Assembly (NCBI GenBank): GCA_021768485.1
Contig: JAIZVZ010000007.1
Span: 1-64,000, forward strand
DNA length: 64,000 nucleotides
Reading direction: 5' to 3'
Source: Oxalobacteraceae bacterium
GTDB lineage: Bacteria; Pseudomonadota; Gammaproteobacteria; Burkholderiales; Burkholderiaceae_D
In this document: positions 39,487-47,381 of the stretch, in pieces
How the letters are laid out: every line of letters begins with the position of its first letter
Position numbering within the stretch: position 1 is the first letter of the stretch
Position numbers and translations under genes: made by a program
The notes under the pieces: generated by a model
The model's input: the letters and a program-made list of their open reading frames with translations, nothing else
Databases searched by the model: none
Told to the model about the DNA's origin: nothing

Positions 39487-40553
39487 GCGCAAAAAAAATG
39501 ATTGTAATGCTCGGTACCAGCTTCGACAGCATGGGAGGCGTATCGACAGTCATCAACGGTTACCGCGAAGCCGGCCTGTTTCGCCGCTTCCCGGTCCTTT
39601 ACATTGCCACGCATAGCGATGGCAGCAGAATGAAAAAATTCAGGGTTTTCCTGCTCGCCTGGCTGCGCTTTCTATCGCTATTGTTACGTAATAAAATTTC
39701 CGCGCTCCATGTTCACATGTCGTCGAACGCCAGCTTCTGGCGCAAGACCTTTTTTCTTTTTCCGGCTTTTTTATTGCGGGTCCCCTCCATTTTGCATCTG
39801 CACGGTGGCGCCTTCGACATCTTTTATGAACGCAATAATAACCGCTTCAAAAAATTTTTGATTCGCACGGTCCTCGATCGCGTCGACAGCATTATCGTCT
39901 TGTCTGAAGCGCGCAAAAAATGGATTCAAAGCATTTCCAGCAACGCCAATGTCGACATTATCTACAATGCGGTCGATGTGCCGTCGCCAAGCGACTTCAG
40001 CGGGCGCGAGGCCGGCAATATCCTTTTTCTCGGACAGCTCGGTGCCGCCAAGGGAATTTACGATTTGCTGACGGCCTTGTCGCAACTACTGACGCGCCAT
40101 CCCGACCTCAAATTATTACTTGGCGGCGATGGCGCCCATCAAGCCGTTCAGGATGCCGTCAAAGACATGAATCTGAACGAGCATGTCGAAATTCTCGGAT
40201 GGGTTTCGGGCGATGCCAAGACGGCACTGCTGCAACGCGCCGCCATCTATGCGCTGCCGTCCTATGCCGAAGGCATGCCGATGAGCGTACTGGAAGCGAT
40301 GGCGGCCGGCATGCCGGTAGTGGCGACCAGCGTCGGCGGACTGCCCGAAGCGATCACCGATGGCATCGAAGGTTCACTGGTCGCACCCGGCGACGTCAAT
40401 GCCCTCATCGAAGCCATCGATCGGCTACTGCGCGACGCCGATTTACGACGGCGCATGGGGCTGGCGGCGCGAAAGAAAGTTGAATCAACTTTTTCATATC
40501 AACAAGTCATGCCCCAAATAGAACAATTGTATTTAAAACTGTACCAAAAATGA
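39483..40553 (+). CDS. Glycosyltransferase family 4
   Basis: 356-residue cytoplasmic GT-B enzyme. Start region GTSFDSMGGVSTVINGYREA, acceptor domain with LHLHGGAFDIFYER, donor domain with NILFLGQLGAAKGIYDLL, and the nucleotide-sugar motif YAEGMPMSVLEAMAAGMPVV followed by GGLPEAI. Sugar specificity cannot be read. Coupled to the CapK-like gene by ATGA; 152 nt precede the next gene. Confidence 0.92.
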   Translation: MSAKKMIVMLGTSFDSMGGVSTVINGYREAGLFRRFPVLYIATHSDGSRMKKFRVFLLAWLRFLSLLLRNKISALHVHMSSNASFWRKTFFLFPAFLLRVPSILHLHGGAFDIFYERNNNRFKKFLIRTVLDRVDSIIVLSEARKKWIQSISSNANVDIIYNAVDVPSPSDFSGREAGNILFLGQLGAAKGIYDLLTALSQLLTRHPDLKLLLGGDGAHQAVQDAVKDMNLNEHVEILGWVSGDAKTALLQRAAIYALPSYAEGMPMSVLEAMAAGMPVVATSVGGLPEAITDGIEGSLVAPGDVNALIEAIDRLLRDADLRRRMGLAARKKVESTFSYQQVMPQIEQLYLKLYQK

Positions 40554-40705
40554 CTGGCAATCGATTAACGGTGAATTGACAGCAGCAGTCAGCTCACATT
40601 AATGCAGCGAACATAGGCCGCTCCTCAACAGCCGGCATTCACGGCATGCCAAGACAATGACGGAGCAGGCCCGGCCCGCAGATATCGGACACTGAAAGGA
40701 CTTGC

Positions 40706-42802
40706 ATGGGCAGGCGATTCAAACAACTGCAATGGCTGTTGCGCCGCTTGAGCCGCATCTCGCTGTGCGAGTGGCCATACCGGCTCGCGTCGCTGCTGCG
40801 TGCCATGCTGCAGTATGCCGGCGCGTTTACCGCCGCCGTGGTCGACGCCGCCGACAATAGCCGCCCCGGCGCGCTGAACTGGGTGCGGGTACCGGCGACA
40901 ACGGCACGGCTTGGCACCGCGCACCGGCAATACGTCGAGGACCTCATGCACGGCCGGCTATTGCTCCTGGGGCAAAAGATACAGTTTGATCCCGATCGGC
41001 CGCAATGGCAGCACGACCCGCTGTCGGGCAGCGCGCTGCCGGCCGGCTTCGGCTTGTTCCTCGACTTCCGCCATATGCCTGGCGAAGGCGATATCAAATT
41101 CCTGTGGGAATTTAATCGTCACCTGTGGTGGGTTCCCGTGGCCCAAGCCTATGCCATCACACACGAACAGCCTTATTTGCACCGCTTGCGCACCTGGCTG
41201 CGCGCATGGCTCGATCAATGCCCTTATCCACTGGGGCCGAACTGGTCGTCACCGGTCGAGCATGGCGTCCGCCTGCTCAATTGGAGTCTGGTCTGGCAAC
41301 TCGTCGGTGGCTGGGAAAGCGCGCTGTTTGAAGGCAGCCATGGCGAATGCCTGCGTACCGATTGGCTGCGCAGCATTTATCAGCACCTGCGCTTTGCCAG
41401 CGACAACTACTCACGCCATTCATCGGCCGACAACCATTTGATTGGCGAAGCCGCCGGCGTCTTTGTCGGTGCCCACACCTGGAATTACTGGCCGCAATGC
41501 GAGCACCTGGCGCAAGGCGCGCAAGCGATTCTCGAGCATGAGATCGTTCGCCAATTTTCCGCCGATGGCGTCAACCTCGAGCAATCGCTGAACTATCAAA
41601 AATTTTCTCTGGAGTTCTTGTTAGCGGCAGCTCTTTGCGCGCGCGCCAACGGCGTGCAATTTTCATCCCAGTACTGGCGGCGACTCGATGTCAGCCTGAC
41701 TTTTGTCGCTGCCATGCTACCTGCCAATGGCAGCGTGCCAGCCATCGGCGACAGCGATGACAGCCGCGTTCTCGGCCTGTTCGACCTTGACGACAGCTGC
41801 CCTTACCGCTCCATGCTGAGCCTGGGCGCAGTCATGTTGTCGCGCACCGACCTGCTGGCCAAAGCCCTGCAATGCGATCTGCAAACGCCATGGCTATGCC
41901 AGAACGCTGCCCATATATGGCGGCAAGCCGACCTGTATGCCCCGGTCGCACTGGCACAAGACTTTCGCCAGGGCGGCTACTTCATTTTGGGAGATGCCCT
42001 GCATACTGCGGTCGAAACCCGCATCGTGTTCGATACCGGCGCGCTGGGCCTGAACCGGGTGGCAGGCCACGGCCACGCCGATGCCCTGTCGCTGTGCCTG
42101 TCGCACCATGGCATGCCTTTGCTGATCGATTCGGGAACTTACTGCTATAACACGGCGTCATCCTGGCGCCACTATTTTCGCGGTACCTCGGCACACAATA
42201 CCTTGACCGTCGACGGCCGCGACCAGGCCGACTATGGCGGTTCCTTCCTGTGGCTGACGGATGTCCACAGCCGGGTCGATGCCAGCCTGCTGTCGCCATA
42301 TCTGGACCGCGTCCGCGCCAGCCACGACGGCTATCTGCGCCTGAACGATCCGGTCCGGCACGTGCGCCAACTCTCGTTCGACAAGGGAGCAATGCTATTG
42401 CAGGTGCAAGATAGCCTTGAATGCAGAGCAAGCCATGAAGTGGCCATTTACTGGCACTTCCATCCCGATTGCGCGGTACAGATTTTTTCAGACCAGGTGC
42501 AGGCGCAACATGGCATCGCACGGCTGGTGTTACGCTGGTCGCATCCGGGCTTGACGGTGCAGGAACTGCGCGTCCGCGATGAAAGCCCTGTCGGCTGGGT
42601 GTCGCCGCGCTTCCATGTAAAGACCCGCGCCACGACAATCGTCATGAAGGGCGTGTTGGGAAATGCCGAGAGCATCATCACGTCCATGCAATTGCACCAG
42701 GCGCACCAGCACCGCCAGCGGCCCCCCTATTCGCGGACGACCACGCCCGATCGTTTCGGCGCGCTGCACAGCGCCACCGGCATCAGACAAGGCATCCAAT
42801 GA
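40706..42802 (+). CDS. Heparinase II/III-like protein
   Basis: 698 residues. The N-terminal half (about 60-400) is an alpha/alpha toroid with RHLWWVPVAQAYAIT, NWSSPVEHGVRLLNWSLVWQ and SSADNHLIGEAAG; the C-terminal half is a beta-sandwich with HGHADALSLCLSHHGMPLLI and RGTSAHNTLTVDGRDQ, the Heparinase_II_III family core with its conserved His/Asn. Such proteins cleave or modify uronic-acid polymers. No cleavable signal peptide is evident, unusual for a lyase acting on exported polymer. Coupled to the DUF354 gene by ATGA. Confidence 0.88.
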   Translation: MGRRFKQLQWLLRRLSRISLCEWPYRLASLLRAMLQYAGAFTAAVVDAADNSRPGALNWVRVPATTARLGTAHRQYVEDLMHGRLLLLGQKIQFDPDRPQWQHDPLSGSALPAGFGLFLDFRHMPGEGDIKFLWEFNRHLWWVPVAQAYAITHEQPYLHRLRTWLRAWLDQCPYPLGPNWSSPVEHGVRLLNWSLVWQLVGGWESALFEGSHGECLRTDWLRSIYQHLRFASDNYSRHSSADNHLIGEAAGVFVGAHTWNYWPQCEHLAQGAQAILEHEIVRQFSADGVNLEQSLNYQKFSLEFLLAAALCARANGVQFSSQYWRRLDVSLTFVAAMLPANGSVPAIGDSDDSRVLGLFDLDDSCPYRSMLSLGAVMLSRTDLLAKALQCDLQTPWLCQNAAHIWRQADLYAPVALAQDFRQGGYFILGDALHTAVETRIVFDTGALGLNRVAGHGHADALSLCLSHHGMPLLIDSGTYCYNTASSWRHYFRGTSAHNTLTVDGRDQADYGGSFLWLTDVHSRVDASLLSPYLDRVRASHDGYLRLNDPVRHVRQLSFDKGAMLLQVQDSLECRASHEVAIYWHFHPDCAVQIFSDQVQAQHGIARLVLRWSHPGLTVQELRVRDESPVGWVSPRFHVKTRATTIVMKGVLGNAESIITSMQLHQAHQHRQRPPYSRTTTPDRFGALHSATGIRQGIQ

Positions 42803-43833
42803 AGATCTGGTTCGATTTATCCAACTCGCCCCACATCAATATGTTTGGCCCCATGATCCGTGAGCTTGAACGCGAACACGACATCATCATCACTTGCCGG
42901 CCATTGGCCAACACGATTGCCCTGCTGGACCTGCATCAATTCGACTATACGGTGGTCGGCCACCATTACGGCGCCAGGCTGTCCAATAAAATCATGGGAT
43001 TTGCCGTACGGGTTTGGCAACTGCAGCGCTTTCTGGCTCGGCAAAAAATCGATGTCGCGATCTCTCAAAGTTCTTTCCACTCGCCGGTCGTCTCGCGCTT
43101 GCTCGGAGTACGTTGCATCTATCTCAACGATAATGAACATGCGATGGGAAATATTCCTGCCTTTTTATGCGCCAATCAAATCATGGTGCCAGAATTTTTG
43201 AGCGGACAACGCTTGCGCCGGCAAGGTGCGCGTCCCGGCAAGTTGCACCATTTTCCGGGAATAAAAGAAGGCATTTACCTTTGGCATCTCGGCATACAGT
43301 TGGCAAACGGCCTGGCGACACGGCCATCGAATATACGCGCCAGCATTTACATCCGTCCAGAGCCATGGAGCGCCCAATATTACAAGGGCAGTCGTAACTT
43401 TCTCGATCAGCTGGTGCTGGACTTGAAAAACCATGCCGCGATCACGCTGCTGCCGCGCGGTGACGCCCAGCTGGCGCACTACCGAGATCCGAAATTCGAT
43501 GGCATCCGCATCATCGACAAGGCGCTCGACATCGCCGAGATCGCCCCCGACTGCGATTTGTTCATCGGTGCCGGCGGCACCATGACGCGCGAAATGGCGG
43601 TACTTGGAATTCCCACCATTTCAGTCTACCAGGACGACTTGCTGGCAGTCGACCGCTATTTGCTGTCGCAACAGGCAATGATCCACTGCCCTGCCCTGAG
43701 CGCGCCGCAAGCGCTGGCATATTTGGAACAGACCGCTCGCGGCGCACCGAACGACGAATTGCTGCGCAAAGGTCGGCAAGCCTATCAAATGATCAAAGAC
43801 ACCATCCTGGCGCCACCTCCGGCCATCGATTGA
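42799..43833 (+). CDS. DUF354 family protein (GT-B-like)
   Basis: 344 residues. MKIWFDLSNSPHINMFGPMI and ICTLND-type centre (CIYLNDNEHAMGNIPAF) match DUF354; the C-terminal GAGGTMTREMAVLGIPTIS resembles the UDP-binding loop of UDP-GlcNAc 2-epimerases and MurG-like transferases. The function is unproven; a glycosyltransferase role is most likely from fold and context. Translationally coupled to the heparinase-like gene. Confidence 0.82.
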   Translation: MKIWFDLSNSPHINMFGPMIRELEREHDIIITCRPLANTIALLDLHQFDYTVVGHHYGARLSNKIMGFAVRVWQLQRFLARQKIDVAISQSSFHSPVVSRLLGVRCIYLNDNEHAMGNIPAFLCANQIMVPEFLSGQRLRRQGARPGKLHHFPGIKEGIYLWHLGIQLANGLATRPSNIRASIYIRPEPWSAQYYKGSRNFLDQLVLDLKNHAAITLLPRGDAQLAHYRDPKFDGIRIIDKALDIAEIAPDCDLFIGAGGTMTREMAVLGIPTISVYQDDLLAVDRYLLSQQAMIHCPALSAPQALAYLEQTARGAPNDELLRKGRQAYQMIKDTILAPPPAID

Positions 43834-43904
43834 CGCCTCAATCGCTGCCTGTCGACAAGCTTGTTGCATGCACCACAGATCGAATTGAATGAAGATTTTG
43901 CTCA

Positions 43905-43968
43905 TTGCACATTTGATTCTTTGCATATTTGATTCTTTGCATATTTGATTCTTTGCACATTTGATTCA
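43905..43968. repeat. 16-bp tandem repeat (x4) before the oxidoreductase gene
   Basis: TTGCACATTTGATTCT, two copies of TTGCATATTTGATTCT and TTGCACATTTGATTCA at 43905, 43921, 43937 and 43953, followed by a degenerate fifth start (TTGCATGTT). It ends 23 nt before the start codon at 43992 and is much more AT-rich than the flanking genes. Confidence 0.95.
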
Positions 43969-43991
43969 TTGCATGTTCATTGGAGAGCGCC

Positions 43992-45110
43992 ATGCTACGT
44001 GTTGCGTTAATCGGTCTGGGAAAGATGGGACTGTCGCATTTTGCCATCCTCAGAGCCCATCCCGAGATCGAACTGGTCGCCATATGCGACAGCACTGCCT
44101 ACATGCTAGACATACTTGGCAAATATACTGGCGTGCATTGTTATACTGATTATGGCGATCTTTTGAAACAGGAACGGCCGGACGCTGTCATCATTGCCAC
44201 TCCATCGCGCCTGCACGGCAACATGATCGCCGAGGCGCTCGAACATGACATCAATGTCTTTTGTGAAAAGCCATTCTGCCTCGATCTCGCAGAAGGCGAA
44301 AACCTGGCGCAGCTCGCCCGGCACAAAGACCTGGTCAACCAGGTTGGCTATCACTATCGCTTTGTCGCCACGTTCACCGAGATGAAAAAACTGATCGAGG
44401 CCGGCGCCATAGGCCAGGTCCACCACTTGCGCGCCGAGGCCTACGGCCCGGTCGTTCTCAAGCCGCAAGGGATGAGCTGGCGCGCCAGCAAAAATGAAGG
44501 CGGAGGCTGCCTCTACGACTATGCCTGCCATGCCATCGACCTGATCAACTATCTGGGCGGGCCACCGGCAGCCGTCGGCGGCAGCGTGCTGAACAAGATT
44601 TTTTCGCGCGAAGTGGATGATGAAGTCTATGCAAACCTGTTTTATGCAAATGGAAAAACCGCGCAGATCGCGGCCAACTGGAGCGACGACAGCGTACGCA
44701 AGATGACGACCAAAGTGACGGCATGGGGAAAAAATGGAAAAATTTGCGCAGACCGCCAGGAATTGCAAATCTATCTACGTAACAACGACAATCTTGCGCT
44801 CGGTCTCAGGCAGGGCTGGAATACGCGCTACATCACCGACTTCCCCGATCCGGTCTGGTTTTATTTGCGTGGCGAAGAATACTCCTTGCAAATCGCCCAT
44901 TTCATCGACGCGGTCCGCACCCGGCAGGCCGGTCAGGCCAGCGTTCCGACCCGCAGCACTTTTCAAAGTGCGCTCGAAACCGATCGCGTCCTGGCGATGC
45001 TGCAAGCCGATGCCATCGGCGGCCGCGCAACCGAGGCGGCCGCGCACGCGATCGACGATAAAAGAACGCCACGCTGGTGGCAGATGCTGGCCGGCTTTCC
45101 CGGCCGTTAA
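43992..45110 (+). CDS. Gfo/Idh/MocA family oxidoreductase
   Basis: 372 residues. The NAD(P)-binding Rossmann motif is VALIGLGKMGLSH; the family EKPFCLDLAEG (with catalytic-region Lys) is near residue 95 and DYACHAIDLINYL near residue 180, the latter bearing the conserved His and Asp. Family members include WlbA/WbpB, which oxidise C3 of UDP-GlcNAc uronic acid, but also many unrelated sugar dehydrogenases. GGAGAG precedes ATG 43992. It opens a three-gene module with the TIM-barrel-like protein and the epimerase. Confidence 0.88.
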   Translation: MLRVALIGLGKMGLSHFAILRAHPEIELVAICDSTAYMLDILGKYTGVHCYTDYGDLLKQERPDAVIIATPSRLHGNMIAEALEHDINVFCEKPFCLDLAEGENLAQLARHKDLVNQVGYHYRFVATFTEMKKLIEAGAIGQVHHLRAEAYGPVVLKPQGMSWRASKNEGGGCLYDYACHAIDLINYLGGPPAAVGGSVLNKIFSREVDDEVYANLFYANGKTAQIAANWSDDSVRKMTTKVTAWGKNGKICADRQELQIYLRNNDNLALGLRQGWNTRYITDFPDPVWFYLRGEEYSLQIAHFIDAVRTRQAGQASVPTRSTFQSALETDRVLAMLQADAIGGRATEAAAHAIDDKRTPRWWQMLAGFPGR

Positions 45111-45151
45111 CATCGCGCCAGCCTCTTGTCCTCCACATGAAAGAGCAGACC

Positions 45152-46039
45152 ATGGATAGAATTCTATTTGGCGACAATCAATTTTTCGGAATCAATCACA
45201 TGTCCGAAGAAAAAGCGCGCGCGCAATCGATCAAATTTCAAGATGACGATGCCATCATGGCCGTACTCGACGCCGCCTACGACGAAGGTATCCACACCTT
45301 TATGTGCACCACCCACGAGCGTGTCGCCGCCATCTGCGACCGCGTACGCGCCAGCCCGGAGCACTACCGGCATTTTCAATTCTACCCATGCATGCCCTAT
45401 GCCCATAAATATGCCAATGCCGTGACCGAGCATGGCATGCTCGAGGCGCTGCGCCAGTTTTTGCCGGATAGCGGGCGCGTGAGTGCCATCTTCAAGGGCG
45501 GCATGTCGATCGCAAAAAAAGACGTCGAGGGTCTGGCTCAATTATTGATCGATGCGGAAATGAAAATGTTTCACGAATTGCGCACGCCAGTGATTTTTTT
45601 GCAAAATGTCGTCACCGATTTACTGCTCGGTATGGGCATGCACGATGCGCTGCGCATGTTTGCCGAACATATAAAGGCGCGCTATCACGCCGAGCCTGGC
45701 TTCATCACCATGAACCTGCCGCGCCTGCTCGATGCGCTCGAGCAGCTCGGCATCAACAATCCGATTGTCTGCGCCAATATCAACAAGATCGGCTTCCGCA
45801 TGAGCGGCGGCACCGCCCTTTATGAAGAAGCGATTGCCACGCGACGCTGCCGGCCAGTCGCCATGTCGGTTTTCGCTTCCGGCGCGCTGGCACCGCGGGA
45901 AGCACTGCGCTACGTCTGCGCCCAAAAAAATATCGGCTCCATCGTCTTTGGCGCCTCAAGCCGCCACAATATCGCCGAGACCAAACGGCTGATCGATGAA
46001 TTAAGCGATAGCCGGCTTTTGCCCGAACGTGCTTGCTAA
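45152..46039 (+). CDS. Uncharacterised conserved-looking protein, probably TIM-barrel
   Basis: 295 residues that I cannot assign to a characterised enzyme. Visible features: opening RILFGDNQFFGINHMSEEKA; IMAVLDAAYDEGIHTFMCTT; FYPCMPYAHKYANAVTEHG; LLDALEQLGINNPIVCANIN; a closing SVFASGALAPREALRYVCAQ followed by IGSIVFGASSRHNIAETKRL. Alternating beta/alpha segments with a final IGSIVFGASS strand-loop recall the phosphate-binding end of aldo-keto-reductase-like barrels. No signal peptide. It starts 41 nt after the oxidoreductase stop and ends 15 nt before the epimerase, so an enzymatic step on a nucleotide sugar is the best guess. MKEQTMDR at 45137 is an alternative start. Confidence 0.7.
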   Translation: MDRILFGDNQFFGINHMSEEKARAQSIKFQDDDAIMAVLDAAYDEGIHTFMCTTHERVAAICDRVRASPEHYRHFQFYPCMPYAHKYANAVTEHGMLEALRQFLPDSGRVSAIFKGGMSIAKKDVEGLAQLLIDAEMKMFHELRTPVIFLQNVVTDLLLGMGMHDALRMFAEHIKARYHAEPGFITMNLPRLLDALEQLGINNPIVCANINKIGFRMSGGTALYEEAIATRRCRPVAMSVFASGALAPREALRYVCAQKNIGSIVFGASSRHNIAETKRLIDELSDSRLLPERAC

Positions 46040-46054
46040 ACCCGACCTGACATC

Positions 46055-47197
46055 ATGAAAACCATTTACCTGATCGCCGGTGCACGCCCGAATTTCATGA
46101 AAATTGCGCCCATTGTGCGCGCATTGCAGCGCCAGGCAACGCTCGCATTCAAAATCGTCCATACCGGCCAACATTATGATCGCGACATGAATGAAGTATT
46201 TTTCGAAGAACTGGGCATTCCCAAACCCGACCTCTGCCTGGAGGCCGGCGGTGGCTCCCACGCCAGCCAGACGGCAAAAGTCATGATCGGCTTCGAATCG
46301 CTATGCCTGCAAGAACGCCCCGATTGCGTGTTGGTGGTGGGCGACGTCAATTCGACCATGGCTTGCGCAATTGTCGCAAAAAAACTCAATCTGCCGGTCG
46401 CCCATGTCGAGGCTGGCTTGCGCAGCGGCGATATGAGCATGCCCGAAGAAATCAACAGACTGGTCACCGATGCCATCAGCGACTGGCTTTTTGCCACCGA
46501 GACGGCCGCAGTCGAGCATCTGTTGCGGGAGGGGAAATCATCGACAAAAATCCATTACGTCGGTCACGTCATGGTGGACAATGTTTTATATCAACTTAAA
46601 AAATTGCTCGCCAGCGAGCGCTCGGCCATGGCCTCGACCAAATTGAAAGCGCGCCTGCAGGCCAACGGACCTTACGGCGTCGTCACCCTGCACCGTCCAG
46701 GCAACGTGGATACCCCGCTTGTCTTGCAGTCGCTGGCGCGGGCGCTACGCAATGTGTCCGAACACATTCCACTGGTCTTCCCCGTGCACCCACGCACGCG
46801 CGCCATGTTGATGCAAACCCAAACTACGCTAGGCGCCAATGTGATCCTGACCGGCCCCCTGGCCTATATGGAGTTTCTCGACCTGTGGCGTGAAGCGGCC
46901 ATGGTGCTGACGGATAGTGGTGGCTTACAGGAAGAAACAACCGCGCTGGGCATTCCATGCCTGACCTTGCGCAACAATACCGAACGGCCGATCACCATCG
47001 ATGCCGGCAGCAATATACTGGTCGGCACCGATCCAATCCGGATCAAGGAAGAAGCCCTGCACATCCTTCACGGGAAAGGTAAAAAAGGCCGCTGTCCCCC
47101 AATGTGGGACGGCCACGCCGCCGAACGCATCATCGATATCCTGTCGCGGGAATTGGCCCCGAATTCACCGCCGGTGCAGCGGGCCACGGCAGCCTGA
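46055..47197 (+). CDS. wecB: UDP-N-acetylglucosamine 2-epimerase (non-hydrolysing)
   Basis: 380 residues. IAGARPNFMKIAPIVRAL, HTGQHYDRDMNEVFFEELGI, GDVNSTMACAIVA, HVEAGLRSGDMSMPEEINR and LTDSGGLQEETTALGIPCLT are the family signatures, with the catalytic acid/base residues in the EAGLR and EE segments. It makes UDP-ManNAc from UDP-GlcNAc; the IPKPD and MPEEINR forms also resemble WbpI-type enzymes acting on UDP-sugar uronates, so wecB is used loosely. Last gene of the plus arm. Confidence 0.9.
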   Translation: MKTIYLIAGARPNFMKIAPIVRALQRQATLAFKIVHTGQHYDRDMNEVFFEELGIPKPDLCLEAGGGSHASQTAKVMIGFESLCLQERPDCVLVVGDVNSTMACAIVAKKLNLPVAHVEAGLRSGDMSMPEEINRLVTDAISDWLFATETAAVEHLLREGKSSTKIHYVGHVMVDNVLYQLKKLLASERSAMASTKLKARLQANGPYGVVTLHRPGNVDTPLVLQSLARALRNVSEHIPLVFPVHPRTRAMLMQTQTTLGANVILTGPLAYMEFLDLWREAAMVLTDSGGLQEETTALGIPCLTLRNNTERPITIDAGSNILVGTDPIRIKEEALHILHGKGKKGRCPPMWDGHAAERIIDILSRELAPNSPPVQRATAA

Positions 47198-47238
47198 GCC
47201 TTTCGCCGCTTTATCCTCTGCCGCTTCCGCTGATGTTT

Positions 47239-47286
47239 GCGTTGAGGTCGGCGTTGAGGTCGGCGCTGAGGTCGGCGCTGAGCTTA
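47239..47286. repeat. 12-bp tandem repeat (x4) at the junction of the two arms
   Basis: GCGTTGAGGTCG, GCGTTGAGGTCG, GCGCTGAGGTCG and GCGCTGAGCTTA at 47239, 47251, 47263 and 47275, in the 184-nt gap where the plus and minus arms converge. No hairpin terminator was found in this gap. Confidence 0.9.
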
Positions 47287-47381
47287 CTGCCGATGTTGCC
47301 GTCGATATTAGCGTTACCATTTTCCATAGCTGCGGCGATGTGGGTGTGCAACAAGTCTTGCCGGACGCCGTTCCGCCACGC

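Noticed and set aside
43905-43968. Origin-type iterons
   Set aside because: No Rep, DnaA box cluster or partition gene is present; the array is in the middle of a polysaccharide operon.
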